Source: Bacteriovoracaceae bacterium (GTDB lineage: Bacteria > Bdellovibrionota > UBA1018). Taken from it: a DNA stretch of 64,000 nt. Both the position numbers and the translations under genes were made by a program. This document shows, in pieces, positions 18,044 through 26,550 of the stretch (the first letter of the stretch is position 1; each line of letters begins with the position of its first letter). The notes beneath the pieces are model-generated. The model made no database searches. It was not told the origin of the DNA and saw only the letters and a program-made list of their open reading frames with translations. The stretch lies in NCBI GenBank assembly GCA_947447665.1, contig CANFJX010000004.1, positions 1 to 64,000 of the forward strand. Direction: 5' to 3'.

Positions 18044-19423
18044 ATGAATCTCCGTATCGCCCTTAGATCCCGATGGATTTTTTCTCTTGTTCTAGCCGGA
18101 TTTGCAATCTCAGCTTCAGCCGCCACCGACCCAAGCTCCGGCTCCCACTCCATTGCAGTGGGCAATGCAAAAATCAAGAAGACGATTATCGCCTTCCCAG
18201 CCATTAAAACTAGCCCAGCGTCCCTCGCCGTATCTCACATCATCGCCGAGACTGTGAAACAGGATCTCCTTTACATGGACATGATCAAGATCCTAGATCC
18301 AACCGCTTATGTCGAGGACTCAACTAAAAGCGGAAACTCAATCAATCCCCTCAAATGGAATGATTGGACTCAAATCGGGGCGGAATTTCTCATCAAATCA
18401 GAACTTCTCCAAGAGAATCCCAAAACACTCCTTTTTGAGATGCACCTCTATGACACGTTTGGGGCTAAACAGATTCTTTCTCGTAAGTACCGTTCCTCAG
18501 CCGGCGAAGCTAAGAACTTGTCCCATACTGCTGCAAATGACATTATCCATGCGCTGACTGGCGTTTCCGGCATCTTTTTAACCAAGATTGCCATGTCGTG
18601 CGATCTCACCGGTAAAAAAGAAATCTACATCATGGATTTCGATGGCTCAAACGTGAAACAAGTCACACGTCACCATTCAATCGCTTTTGCACCCGCTTGG
18701 AGTCCTGACGGCTCTCGAATTGCTTACTCCCTCTTCAATCGGCACGCCGATAATGTTCGCAACATCGATCTCTTCGAGTTTGATTTCCTTTCGAACACTA
18801 TCCGGCTCCTGTCCAATAAAAAGGGGATTAACAGCGGGGCAGCCTATGCACCTAACGGAAAAACCCTTGCCCTCACTCTGAGCCATGGTGGAAATCCAGA
18901 AATTTTTTCCCTCGACTTAAAAACCGGTGCGACGCAACAACTGACTAAATCCTTTGGTTTTGATGTGGACCCCTCTTGGAGCCCCTCGGGTGATGAACTC
19001 ACCTTCGTTTCCTCCCGAGCAGGGGTTCCTATGGTTTACAGCATGAAAGCGAACGGTACCCAAGTAACTCGCTTGACGTATGCTGGGCGGTACAACGCAA
19101 CGCCCTCCTGGTCCCCTCAAAATAAAAAAATCGCATTTGCCGGATGGATCGATAAGAGTTTCGATATTTTTATCATGAATCCTGATGGGACCCACATCGA
19201 GCGCTTAACTAAAAGCCAAGGAAATAACGAGGACCCGTTTTTCAGTTCAGACGGCAATTTTATCGTTTTCAGCTCAAATCGGACCGGACAAAAAAACGTC
19301 TATGTCATGAATCTAGATGGCACATTTGTCAAACGCTTAACTTACGGACTCGGCAACTGCGTCTCCCCAAAATGGTCTCTCCCCTCCTCAACACAAACAA
19401 ACTCAAGATTAACCCCATTCTGA
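18044..19423 (+). CDS. tolB: Tol-Pal system beta-propeller protein TolB
   Basis: Periplasmic protein that links TolA to the outer membrane. A signal peptide (residues 1-26, ending ISASAA) is followed by the TolB N-terminal alpha/beta domain (residues about 45-180) and a six-bladed propeller made of WD40/PD40 repeats, with recurring phrases such as FAPAWSPDGSRIAYS, VDPSWSPSGDELTFVSS, TPSWSPQNKKIAFAG and DPFFSSDGNFIVFSS. It has 459 residues. The partner Pal does not follow; the next gene is a degenerate HPt-like protein 5 bp away. Confidence 0.94.
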   Translation: MNLRIALRSRWIFSLVLAGFAISASAATDPSSGSHSIAVGNAKIKKTIIAFPAIKTSPASLAVSHIIAETVKQDLLYMDMIKILDPTAYVEDSTKSGNSINPLKWNDWTQIGAEFLIKSELLQENPKTLLFEMHLYDTFGAKQILSRKYRSSAGEAKNLSHTAANDIIHALTGVSGIFLTKIAMSCDLTGKKEIYIMDFDGSNVKQVTRHHSIAFAPAWSPDGSRIAYSLFNRHADNVRNIDLFEFDFLSNTIRLLSNKKGINSGAAYAPNGKTLALTLSHGGNPEIFSLDLKTGATQQLTKSFGFDVDPSWSPSGDELTFVSSRAGVPMVYSMKANGTQVTRLTYAGRYNATPSWSPQNKKIAFAGWIDKSFDIFIMNPDGTHIERLTKSQGNNEDPFFSSDGNFIVFSSNRTGQKNVYVMNLDGTFVKRLTYGLGNCVSPKWSLPSSTQTNSRLTPF

Positions 19424-19428
19424 CGAGA

Positions 19429-19788
19429 ATGAGGAATATGGATTTTTTTAATCGAGGAATGATTGGACTACTCCCTGACAGTCCGAAAGAAATAGAAGAA
19501 CGACTTCGGCGAAGATACCTTGATCGCCTGGGACAGCGAGTCAAAAGACTTCGTCGACTTTTGATTGAACGAAACTGGGAAGAGCTGCGTACCGAATGCG
19601 CTCAGGTTGCTAACAGCGGAGAAACCTTTGGGTTTAAAACCGTAACCACCCTCGCCCACGTGGCACAAAAATCAATTCCAAACAGAAAAATATCCAAAGC
19701 TGCAACACCTACTCATACCAAAGAAGCTGCAGAAGTCCTCATCCATGCGATCGATACCGTCTTGATCGAAAACTCAGTCTACCGCTAA
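19429..19788 (+). CDS. HPt-like small protein lacking the phospho-histidine
   Basis: A 119-residue mostly helical protein, starting 5 bp after the tolB stop. A longer in-frame start at 19372 would lie inside tolB. The segment ECAQVANSGETFGFKTVTTL matches the core of histidine phosphotransfer domains (consensus H-x-L-x-G-S-x-x-T-F-G-F), but the histidine position is Ala58 and the following Gly is Asn62. It therefore cannot act as a normal phosphorelay donor. The first 45 residues are rich in Arg and Glu (ERLRRRYLDRLGQRVKRLRR). Possible roles are docking to a kinase or receiver, or a purely structural role. Weak Shine-Dalgarno sequence. Confidence 0.6.
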   Translation: MRNMDFFNRGMIGLLPDSPKEIEERLRRRYLDRLGQRVKRLRRLLIERNWEELRTECAQVANSGETFGFKTVTTLAHVAQKSIPNRKISKAATPTHTKEAAEVLIHAIDTVLIENSVYR

Positions 19789-19846
19789 AAACTCAGCAAT
19801 CTATTGACTTTTTTCGATTTTAACGATCTCTAGAGAATAAGAGGAC

Positions 19847-21136
19847 ATGAATATTATGGCAACAGAGCGTGTGGTGGTAGTCAACGGAGTTAGAACCCCT
19901 TTTGTTAGAGCTAGAACCGTTTTCCAAAAAACACCCCCCTCGACTCTAGGAGGAGTTGCCCTCCGAGAGACTCTGGCTCGATCTGATCTCGACCCTACCC
20001 TGGTGGAAGAAGTTTATTTTGGGATCGTCAGTCCTCCCGCCGAAGGCACCAACATCGCTAGAGAAGCATTATTTGACTCAGGCCTCCCTGCTTCGATCCC
20101 CTGTACCACCATCAATCGGTACTGCGCGTCATCGGCTGAAGCCGCAGCCGGGATCGCTGCAAAAATTATCGCCGGGCAAATCGACATTGGAATTGCAGGC
20201 GGGGTCGAATCGATTAGTTCGATTCGCGCACTTTTCAGCCAGGAGGCTACCGATTTCTTTCAGGACTTTGGTAAATTAAAAACTCCCGTTCAAAAACTGA
20301 CCCATGCCGCCCACCTCCGTCCAGCTTTTTTCACTCCGATGGCTCCAGGCATCAAAGAACCCACCACAGGCCTCACCATGGGGCAATCGGCGGATTTAAT
20401 GACGCGAGAATTTAAGGTGAGTCGAGAGGAGCAGGACCAGTTTGCAGTCGAAAGCCATAAAAAAGCCCACCAAGCCTGGGAAAGGGGATTTTATCAATCT
20501 CATGTCGTGGCTGTTGCTACAGCGGACGGAAAAATCGTAGATCGAGATACCGACGTTCGAGCTGACACTTCAGTGGAAAAACTAGCTAAATTGAGACCAG
20601 CATTCTACCCCGACGGCTCCATCACGGCAGGAAACGCCAGCCCCCTCACTGACGGAGCTTCTGCCGCCCTGCTCATGAGCGAGACCAGAGCAAGAGAACT
20701 CAAAATGAGCCCACTCGGAGTGATCCGGTCGGTGGCCTCGGCTGGAGTTGACATTAAAAAAGAGCCTCTCCTGATTGGGCCAGCTTTTGCGATCCCAAGG
20801 GCACTGAAACTAGCTGGAGTCAGATGGGAAGACATTGACCTGGTCGAAATGCACGAGGCCTTTGCCGGGCAAGCGCTTTCTACGATCCGAGCGATCGAAT
20901 CCAAGCAATGGGCCAAAGATAAACTCGGCTTAGACCAAGCCATCGGCCAGGTAGACCGCTCCAAATTCAACGTTAATGGAGGGAGCATCCCACTTGGACA
21001 CCCCTTTGGTGCAACGGGCACCCGAATAATTCTCCAAGCCCTCCATGAATTGAGAGCAAGGAAGAAGAACCTCGCCCTCATCTCGATCTGCGCAGCCGGC
21101 GGACTTGGAATGGTTCTTGTGGTGGAGGCGATTTAG
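19847..21136 (+). CDS. fadI: Acetyl-CoA acyltransferase / thiolase (FadI-like)
   Basis: Thiolase of beta-oxidation, releasing acetyl-CoA from 3-ketoacyl-CoA, or condensing acetyl-CoA in the reverse direction. The 429-residue length and the inserted loop (QDFGKLKTPVQKLTHAAHLRPA) place it with the trifunctional-enzyme beta subunit/FadI branch. The nucleophile Cys lies in TINRYCASS; the other catalytic elements are EMHEAFAGQ, GHPFGATGTR and the second Cys in ICAAGGLG. No fadJ partner is adjacent. The ATG at 19847 has GAGG very close upstream; an in-frame ATG at 19856 is an alternative. A fatty-acid role fits the acyl-CoA synthetase and FadL-like porin at the other end of the window. Confidence 0.9.
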   Translation: MNIMATERVVVVNGVRTPFVRARTVFQKTPPSTLGGVALRETLARSDLDPTLVEEVYFGIVSPPAEGTNIAREALFDSGLPASIPCTTINRYCASSAEAAAGIAAKIIAGQIDIGIAGGVESISSIRALFSQEATDFFQDFGKLKTPVQKLTHAAHLRPAFFTPMAPGIKEPTTGLTMGQSADLMTREFKVSREEQDQFAVESHKKAHQAWERGFYQSHVVAVATADGKIVDRDTDVRADTSVEKLAKLRPAFYPDGSITAGNASPLTDGASAALLMSETRARELKMSPLGVIRSVASAGVDIKKEPLLIGPAFAIPRALKLAGVRWEDIDLVEMHEAFAGQALSTIRAIESKQWAKDKLGLDQAIGQVDRSKFNVNGGSIPLGHPFGATGTRIILQALHELRARKKNLALISICAAGGLGMVLVVEAI

Positions 21137-21334
21137 AGTTCGCTCCCGCTCATGTTGGCATGGATGTCTCCCTTAAGACGCTTAAGAATTTACTTTGGAT
21201 CTACCTCTGAGTGAGGTAGAAAAAAGGCAAATTCTCAGAGCTTTAGCCTAGCATCAGGGTGATCAAATCACAGCAAAACGAGATCGGTTGAAAGCCCAAG
21301 AATGACAATCAAACCCCCTGCTGAGGAATGAAAC
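21137..21334. other. Intergenic region with two inverted repeats
   Basis: This stretch of 198 bp has no credible gene. It contains CTTAAG-ACG-CTTAAG at 21172-21186 and a 7-bp stem CTACCTC/GAGGTAG with a 5-nt loop at 21201-21219, followed by A residues rather than T residues. That would not make a plus-strand intrinsic terminator. They could be operators or weak processing hairpins; promoter elements for the next gene must also lie here. Confidence 0.35.
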
Positions 21335-21736
21335 ATGAGCCCTAAAGCCACCCAGAAATCTGCCGTTGCAAAAAAAGAGTCCGGCAAAAAAAACTCAAAA
21401 TCCCAACCCAACGGCAAAATCGATAAAAAACACGTCCAACCCCAAGAAGAAATTCAAGAATTGACACCTGCCGCTCTTTCGGCAGAAGCCGACGAACTCG
21501 AAGACGCTGAAGAGGATGCAGAGGCCTCGTCTGGGTCCGGAGGCAACGCCGCGGCGCTGGCCGCTGCCGGCGGAGGTGAAATGTCTGCCTCCTTTAAGAA
21601 CTTTAGACACCATCCCGACATGGAAAATTTTTACCGCTTTATCTTCGAAAACGACCTTCGGCACGAAGCATTGGCTATTATCGACGAAATCATCGTGGAC
21701 AAGGCTGAAAAACGAAATCAAAAGGTCGTAAAATAA
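21335..21736 (+). CDS. Hypothetical protein with disordered N-terminus and conserved-looking C-terminus
   Basis: A 133-residue protein with a good start: GAGGA lies about 7 nt before the ATG. The first 40 residues are Lys/Ser/Gln-rich, the middle is acidic (ELEDAEEDAEA) and then Gly/Ala-rich, all expected to be disordered. Only the last 45 residues (FKNFRHHPDMENFYRFIF, then a helix with EALAIIDEIIVDKAEKR) look folded and helical. No family is recognised. The basic-acidic layout suggests a nucleic-acid or ribosome-associated protein, but that is speculation. It lies 22 bp before the aminotransferase gene and probably shares its transcript. Confidence 0.65.
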   Translation: MSPKATQKSAVAKKESGKKNSKSQPNGKIDKKHVQPQEEIQELTPAALSAEADELEDAEEDAEASSGSGGNAAALAAAGGGEMSASFKNFRHHPDMENFYRFIFENDLRHEALAIIDEIIVDKAEKRNQKVVK

Positions 21737-21758
21737 CACCGAACCCGCAAGGAGCAGC

Positions 21759-22910
21759 ATGAGGAAAAGCTACTTACTCACCCCCGGCCCCACCTCAATC
21801 CCTGAGAACATCAGTGCCCTTTTTGCGAGACCCATCATTCATCATCGAACCCCGGCCTTTCAAAGCCTCTTTGAAGATGTCCGCCAAGGACTAAAGTATC
21901 TTTATCAGACCAAACATGAGGTTTTGGTTTTGACCACCACAGGCACCGGGGCAATGGAAGCAGCCGTTACCAACCTTTTCCAAAAAGGCCAAAAGGTCAT
22001 CACGATCAATGGGGGTAAGTTTGGTGAGCGATGGACCAAATTGGCCAAAACTTTCGACCTAAACCCCATCGAGCTAGCCCTCCCTGCAGGGGAGGCGATT
22101 GAGCCCTCCGCATTAGAAGACTGCGTTCGCAGCCACCCTGACGCCCGTGCTATTCTTTTTCAAGCCTCTGAGACGTCTACGGGCGTGGTCATGCCTACCA
22201 AGGAAATTTGCCGAATCGCAGCCCAAGCTGGAATGCTTTCAGTCTGCGATGCAATCACCGCCTGCGGGGTTTTTGATCTGCCAATGGACGACTGGGGAAT
22301 CGACGTCCTCATTACAGGATCGCAAAAAGCCTTGATGCTTCCCCCTGGGTTGGCGACGATCGCTCTAAGCGAAAAAGCCTGGAAATTCAATGAACAGGCC
22401 GATCTTCCTCGATTTTACTTTGACCTTGCTAAGGAAAGAAAATCGCAGGCCAAAAATCAAACCTCGTGGACACCCGCCATCTCCATTATCCAGGGGCTCC
22501 AAGAAAGCCTGCGAATGATCCGGGAAGAGGGGCTCCATAACGTCTTTAAGCGCCACGATCTTCTGGCCCGGGCCACCCGAAATGCAGCCAAGGCCCTTCA
22601 CCTCGAACTCCTCTCTAAAAATGCTCCCTCCAATGCCGTCACTGCCGTCCTCGTGCCTTCTAGCATTCAGGATGGAAAGCAAATACCCAAAATCATGAGA
22701 GACAAATACGGCGTCACCATCGCTGGAGGCCAAGACGAACTCGAGGGCAAAATTATTCGCCTTTCTCATTTTGGCTATTGTGATCGATTCGACATCACCA
22801 CTGGAATTTCAGCCCTCGAACTAGTCCTTCATGAACTAGGGCATCCATTTGAGTTAGGACAGGGCTTGGCCGCGGTACTCAGGACGTTCGCAGACAGTTC
22901 CAAGAGTTAA
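21759..22910 (+). CDS. Class V aminotransferase (serine-pyruvate / alanine-glyoxylate type)
   Basis: PLP enzyme of the small class V group that includes serine-glyoxylate, alanine-glyoxylate and ureidoglycine-glyoxylate aminotransferases and the phosphonate enzyme PhnW. The sequence begins with the diagnostic LLTPGPTSIPENI, then HHRTPAFQSLFEDV, TTTGTGAMEAA, the PLP-binding Asp in VCDAITACG and the Schiff-base Lys in TGSQKALMLPPGLA. The 383-residue length is typical. AAGGAG precedes the ATG by 4 nt. Substrate cannot be read from sequence; no purine, photorespiratory or phosphonate genes are nearby. Confidence 0.88.
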   Translation: MRKSYLLTPGPTSIPENISALFARPIIHHRTPAFQSLFEDVRQGLKYLYQTKHEVLVLTTTGTGAMEAAVTNLFQKGQKVITINGGKFGERWTKLAKTFDLNPIELALPAGEAIEPSALEDCVRSHPDARAILFQASETSTGVVMPTKEICRIAAQAGMLSVCDAITACGVFDLPMDDWGIDVLITGSQKALMLPPGLATIALSEKAWKFNEQADLPRFYFDLAKERKSQAKNQTSWTPAISIIQGLQESLRMIREEGLHNVFKRHDLLARATRNAAKALHLELLSKNAPSNAVTAVLVPSSIQDGKQIPKIMRDKYGVTIAGGQDELEGKIIRLSHFGYCDRFDITTGISALELVLHELGHPFELGQGLAAVLRTFADSSKS

Positions 22911-22942
22911 ATTTGATTTAAAAGAAGTGCAATACCACCCAG

Positions 22943-23839
22943 ATGATTAGTCTCCGAGCCACCGTAGCCAAAACGGCGATTACCGCAGTCGTTTATTCGC
23001 CCGTATTTGCCTCTAACTTAGAGACAAGGACTGAAGCACCATTCAGGCGGCACCATCGCGACCACGAGATCACCATTGGAACCGAGCTTCAATACTTCGA
23101 CTATAAAGAATCCGTACCCTCAAAACCCAGCTTCAAAAGTGAGGAACGAGGGATGGTACCTGGGATAGCCTTCACCTACCGACTCGCGCAAAGAAAATCC
23201 CCTTTCTCCCTAATGGCCCAGCTCAACTACAGTGGAAGCTCCGTCCTCTATGATGGTGGACTCCAAGACGGAACCCCGCTCGTCACCCAAAGTGGCCTGA
23301 GTATCACTCAGGTCCAACTGACGACCGGGTACTCCCTATTCAAGCAAAGCGGACATGAACTCACCCTCTTTGCTGGAATCCATTCAAGAACCTGGGTGAG
23401 GCAACTTGACACCTTAAAGAAAGCCCCAGGAAGCGGCTATGATGAAACTTACAGCCGATTAGCTATCCCCGTCGGATTCCAGTGGAAGTATTCTCTGAAT
23501 GATCGTTTCGAGGTCGGACTTGAGCCCTCAATCGCTTTACCCTTGAGTGGATTTTTTGAGCTGACCTACCCGGGCGCAACCACCATGGAGGGTAAGCCAG
23601 CCATTTTCGGTAATACCTTAAAAAGTGGAACGTCTTTTAGGGTCCAAGCACCCGTCACTTATTGGATTCATCCAGACTATGGTCTTTCGCTCAACCTCTT
23701 TTTCGAGACCCTCACCTTTCAAGAGAGCCACATCGCCACGCTTTTCTATGTCAGATCGTGGCAAACCGCTACCATCTCTGAGCCCGATAGCCGCACCTAT
23801 CACTACGGTTCTCAAATCCGCCTCCATATCCGCATGTAA
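22943..23839 (+). CDS. Predicted outer-membrane beta-barrel protein
   Basis: A 298-residue protein with a short signal peptide (residues 1-24, ending SPVFA) and then alternating hydrophobic/polar strands with aromatic girdles, such as HEITIGTELQYFDY, SPFSLMAQLNYSG, GHELTLFAGIHSRTWVR and YGLSLNLFFETLTFQES. The repeated short turns and the closing RTYHYGSQIRLHIRM fit a barrel of about 12-14 strands. No specific family is recognised. It stands alone after the aminotransferase (32 bp) and converges with a large secreted protein gene. Confidence 0.6.
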   Translation: MISLRATVAKTAITAVVYSPVFASNLETRTEAPFRRHHRDHEITIGTELQYFDYKESVPSKPSFKSEERGMVPGIAFTYRLAQRKSPFSLMAQLNYSGSSVLYDGGLQDGTPLVTQSGLSITQVQLTTGYSLFKQSGHELTLFAGIHSRTWVRQLDTLKKAPGSGYDETYSRLAIPVGFQWKYSLNDRFEVGLEPSIALPLSGFFELTYPGATTMEGKPAIFGNTLKSGTSFRVQAPVTYWIHPDYGLSLNLFFETLTFQESHIATLFYVRSWQTATISEPDSRTYHYGSQIRLHIRM

Positions 23840-23857
23840 AAATCTAACTCCAACAAC

Positions 23858-26479
23858 TCAATGAGCTTTATGCCGCAACAGACGGAATTCGGTCTGCGCT
23901 ACACGCCCCCACTTTTGCCCATCCCTAGAAATGGCCACCCTCAACACATAACGAATATTAGGCTGGATATGATGAGCCAAATCAGCCCAGTCGCTAGCGA
24001 CATCGCTTGAACTGAGCGGAATCGAGGACTCCCCAGACGGCAGTCCAGGATTTTTAAATACCTTCGCAAAGGTGAGCTTATTCCTAAACAAAAACGAAGA
24101 CCAATCATCAATTGTTAGATCGACATAGTAGGAATCCGGCGCTATTGAAGTATCAATATTTAACTGCATTTCGCCGTTGGGCATCTCCTGGAATCGAAGT
24201 CCATTGACTTGAAGCTCAGGATCCAATTCCTCCGGAGTGGGGGTCTTCTTTAACTCCACGCTCCTTGACATCTGGCTCGCAAGATCTTCAAAACTAAGTC
24301 GAGTTCCCCCGTGGTGAGTCACATTGCCGAAAACGCGGTTACTCCCATTCGCAAAATAGTCCACATTCTGGTCCACCAGAACACTTCTAACCAAATGGGT
24401 CATTTTTTTGCTATAAAGAGGATCTAAAAAAGTCTTAGCCAACGCCTCCGCCTTTTCAATCGGATGGGAGACATTTTTCAAATTTTTCCATTTCGCCCAA
24501 ATACCCTCGGCATGGAAAAGATCCGTACCTGGCGCCCAGTTGAGCTGAAACAAATTAAGGAAAAGATCAGCAAAGGATACGGGGGATCGAGAAATACCAT
24601 ATGCCCATCGACTCGCCTCAGTAGTCCAACCCCCGGGAGTAATATTAAAGGCTCTCTCCAGAGCAGGCCACATTTGAATTTCTGGATAATCAATAAATTC
24701 CTGAACCTGATCCGCATTCAAATTGAGGGAATAGTAAAAGTGGGACCCTCCTAAGTCATGCCCTGGATGGTAAAAATAAAAGGGATGATAAGGGTCGTGA
24801 CTGAAGTCCCTTAGGTCACGAATCTCAGGAGTTCTTGGAAAAATCTGTGGTTGACCGACCGAGTTCTCTACCTCCAAAATATAATGAAGAAGTGCGGCTT
24901 GAGTCGTGTCCGAATCATCGATTCTGCCCTCAATTTGCATTGGGAACTTTTGGCAAGCTTTAGGTTCCCGCTCGCAGAGATCTAAGTCCAAATTCACCAC
25001 GAAATTATGCTGGTACTTTTGAAACTGATTGAAAACAAGACCCCACTCCTTGGTATTCTGCGCCAAGGCTGTGAGTGTTTTTTTAGCGCCATCTGGCGTA
25101 GTAAGGACCCCCACCGTATCGATCACCTGGCCCGTCTCGTTTTGCCTAAAAAGAAACGTAAGCTGCATATGATCCGAGATCGAGGTAGTCTTGCTATGAC
25201 TCTGAAAATCACTCACTCTTAGAACGCCTGTCTCAGTAAGAACACTCCTCCACTTCCCTTGTGGATTAACCGCTAGCTCATCTGATGGTTTCAAATTACC
25301 TAGAACCGCGTTTTCATAAGCATGAGCTCCACCCTGAGTGGACACATCATACTGATAAGTAACCTCAAAAGTCTGAGCATGATCCGCCTCGTGACTCAGC
25401 TGAAAGGGCAGAATCTTAATTAAGTTAGTGAGTGTTCGAATAATAACAAAATTATCCAAAAATCCCGGAGTCGCATCCGACCCTGCAGTCCACTGATGAC
25501 CCAACGTGCCTGTCTTAGTGATCTTCACCTTCGCAATCGAATCGCTCTCCTTAAGAATGGAGATCCGAAAAATGCCCCGACTAAAAGCACTCACTGAAAC
25601 CCCTGCGCTGAGAGCACCCGTTAACCCAGTGGGATCAATACTAAACCCCGTTCCAAAACCTGATTGAAGCGATCCCTGCCCTTCATAGGAAATGATTTCA
25701 TCTTTGTCCATTCTGTGAAGACCTAAGATGTTTAAAGGAAGCCGAAAAGGGGTCAGAAACATATTCCAAATCTTGGAAAAACGGGCATAAGACTGCGCGT
25801 CGCCCGGCAAAAAGGAGACTAACTTGTGGCCCTCTTCATTGATGAACTGAACCCACTGACCCTGGACCTGTTCGAACCCTTTCTTAAAGCCCAGCTGAAT
25901 CGTTTTAAGAAAGTTTTTAAATGTATCTCCGCGGGAAATCTTTTTTGCACGTTCTTGGATTGATGGAATTTCAGAATAGTGAGGCGGACTTACTTGCCTA
26001 ATATCTGTCACGACGACACCCAAATCCGTGCCAATATAAAAGCTTAGACCGTTCACCAATCCAGGCACCATTGTATTTGAATTAAACAGAGGAATATTTC
26101 CGTCAACTGCAATTTGGTCCACCACGGTCCAAGAACCTAAAACACTTCTATTATCGTAAACATCTCTACCAAACCTCAGGTTAAGACCAAAATTAGGAAC
26201 ACTCAAAAGCGTAACTCCATAATGACTAATTGAGTTATAAATTAAACTTGGAATTTGAGCTCCAAGCCCATCTGTTCCGGCTATAAGTTTTCGATAATTA
26301 TCGTCTCCGATAAGTCTCTCCACAGGATAGAGCTGCGGAGAATCTGCAATAGGAACTGGAGCAACAGGAGGCAGCAGAGTAGGCCCATCATTTGCTATCG
26401 ATGAAAAATCAAAATAAAAAGAAGCAATAAATGATAAAAAAACAGTCCTTAAAGCAGACTTTAATGGCCTATTATTCAT
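23858..26479 (-). CDS. Large secreted protein of unknown function
   Basis: An 873-residue protein from the ATG at 26479, which leads directly into a signal peptide (LRTVFLSFIASFYFDF, cleavage near SSIAND); an in-frame start 45 bp upstream is less likely. There are few Cys, and long mixed alpha/beta regions. Visible phrases include FYFYHPGHDLGGSHFYYSLN, which marks a Tyr/His-rich segment, and a C-terminal fibronectin-like segment (APDSYYVDLTIDDWSSF to IRYVLRVAISRDGQKWGRV). No catalytic motif of a known protease, nuclease or glycosidase family was recognised. A surface or periplasmic role is inferred only from the signal peptide. It converges with the beta-barrel gene 18 bp away. Confidence 0.6.
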   Translation of the reverse strand: MNNRPLKSALRTVFLSFIASFYFDFSSIANDGPTLLPPVAPVPIADSPQLYPVERLIGDDNYRKLIAGTDGLGAQIPSLIYNSISHYGVTLLSVPNFGLNLRFGRDVYDNRSVLGSWTVVDQIAVDGNIPLFNSNTMVPGLVNGLSFYIGTDLGVVVTDIRQVSPPHYSEIPSIQERAKKISRGDTFKNFLKTIQLGFKKGFEQVQGQWVQFINEEGHKLVSFLPGDAQSYARFSKIWNMFLTPFRLPLNILGLHRMDKDEIISYEGQGSLQSGFGTGFSIDPTGLTGALSAGVSVSAFSRGIFRISILKESDSIAKVKITKTGTLGHQWTAGSDATPGFLDNFVIIRTLTNLIKILPFQLSHEADHAQTFEVTYQYDVSTQGGAHAYENAVLGNLKPSDELAVNPQGKWRSVLTETGVLRVSDFQSHSKTTSISDHMQLTFLFRQNETGQVIDTVGVLTTPDGAKKTLTALAQNTKEWGLVFNQFQKYQHNFVVNLDLDLCEREPKACQKFPMQIEGRIDDSDTTQAALLHYILEVENSVGQPQIFPRTPEIRDLRDFSHDPYHPFYFYHPGHDLGGSHFYYSLNLNADQVQEFIDYPEIQMWPALERAFNITPGGWTTEASRWAYGISRSPVSFADLFLNLFQLNWAPGTDLFHAEGIWAKWKNLKNVSHPIEKAEALAKTFLDPLYSKKMTHLVRSVLVDQNVDYFANGSNRVFGNVTHHGGTRLSFEDLASQMSRSVELKKTPTPEELDPELQVNGLRFQEMPNGEMQLNIDTSIAPDSYYVDLTIDDWSSFLFRNKLTFAKVFKNPGLPSGESSIPLSSSDVASDWADLAHHIQPNIRYVLRVAISRDGQKWGRVAQTEFRLLRHKAH

Positions 26480-26550
26480 TATTGATATATCCCCAACATG
26501 AATAACTAGCAGACAGAATAACAAAAATCTATTACTAGATTAGTCACTTC

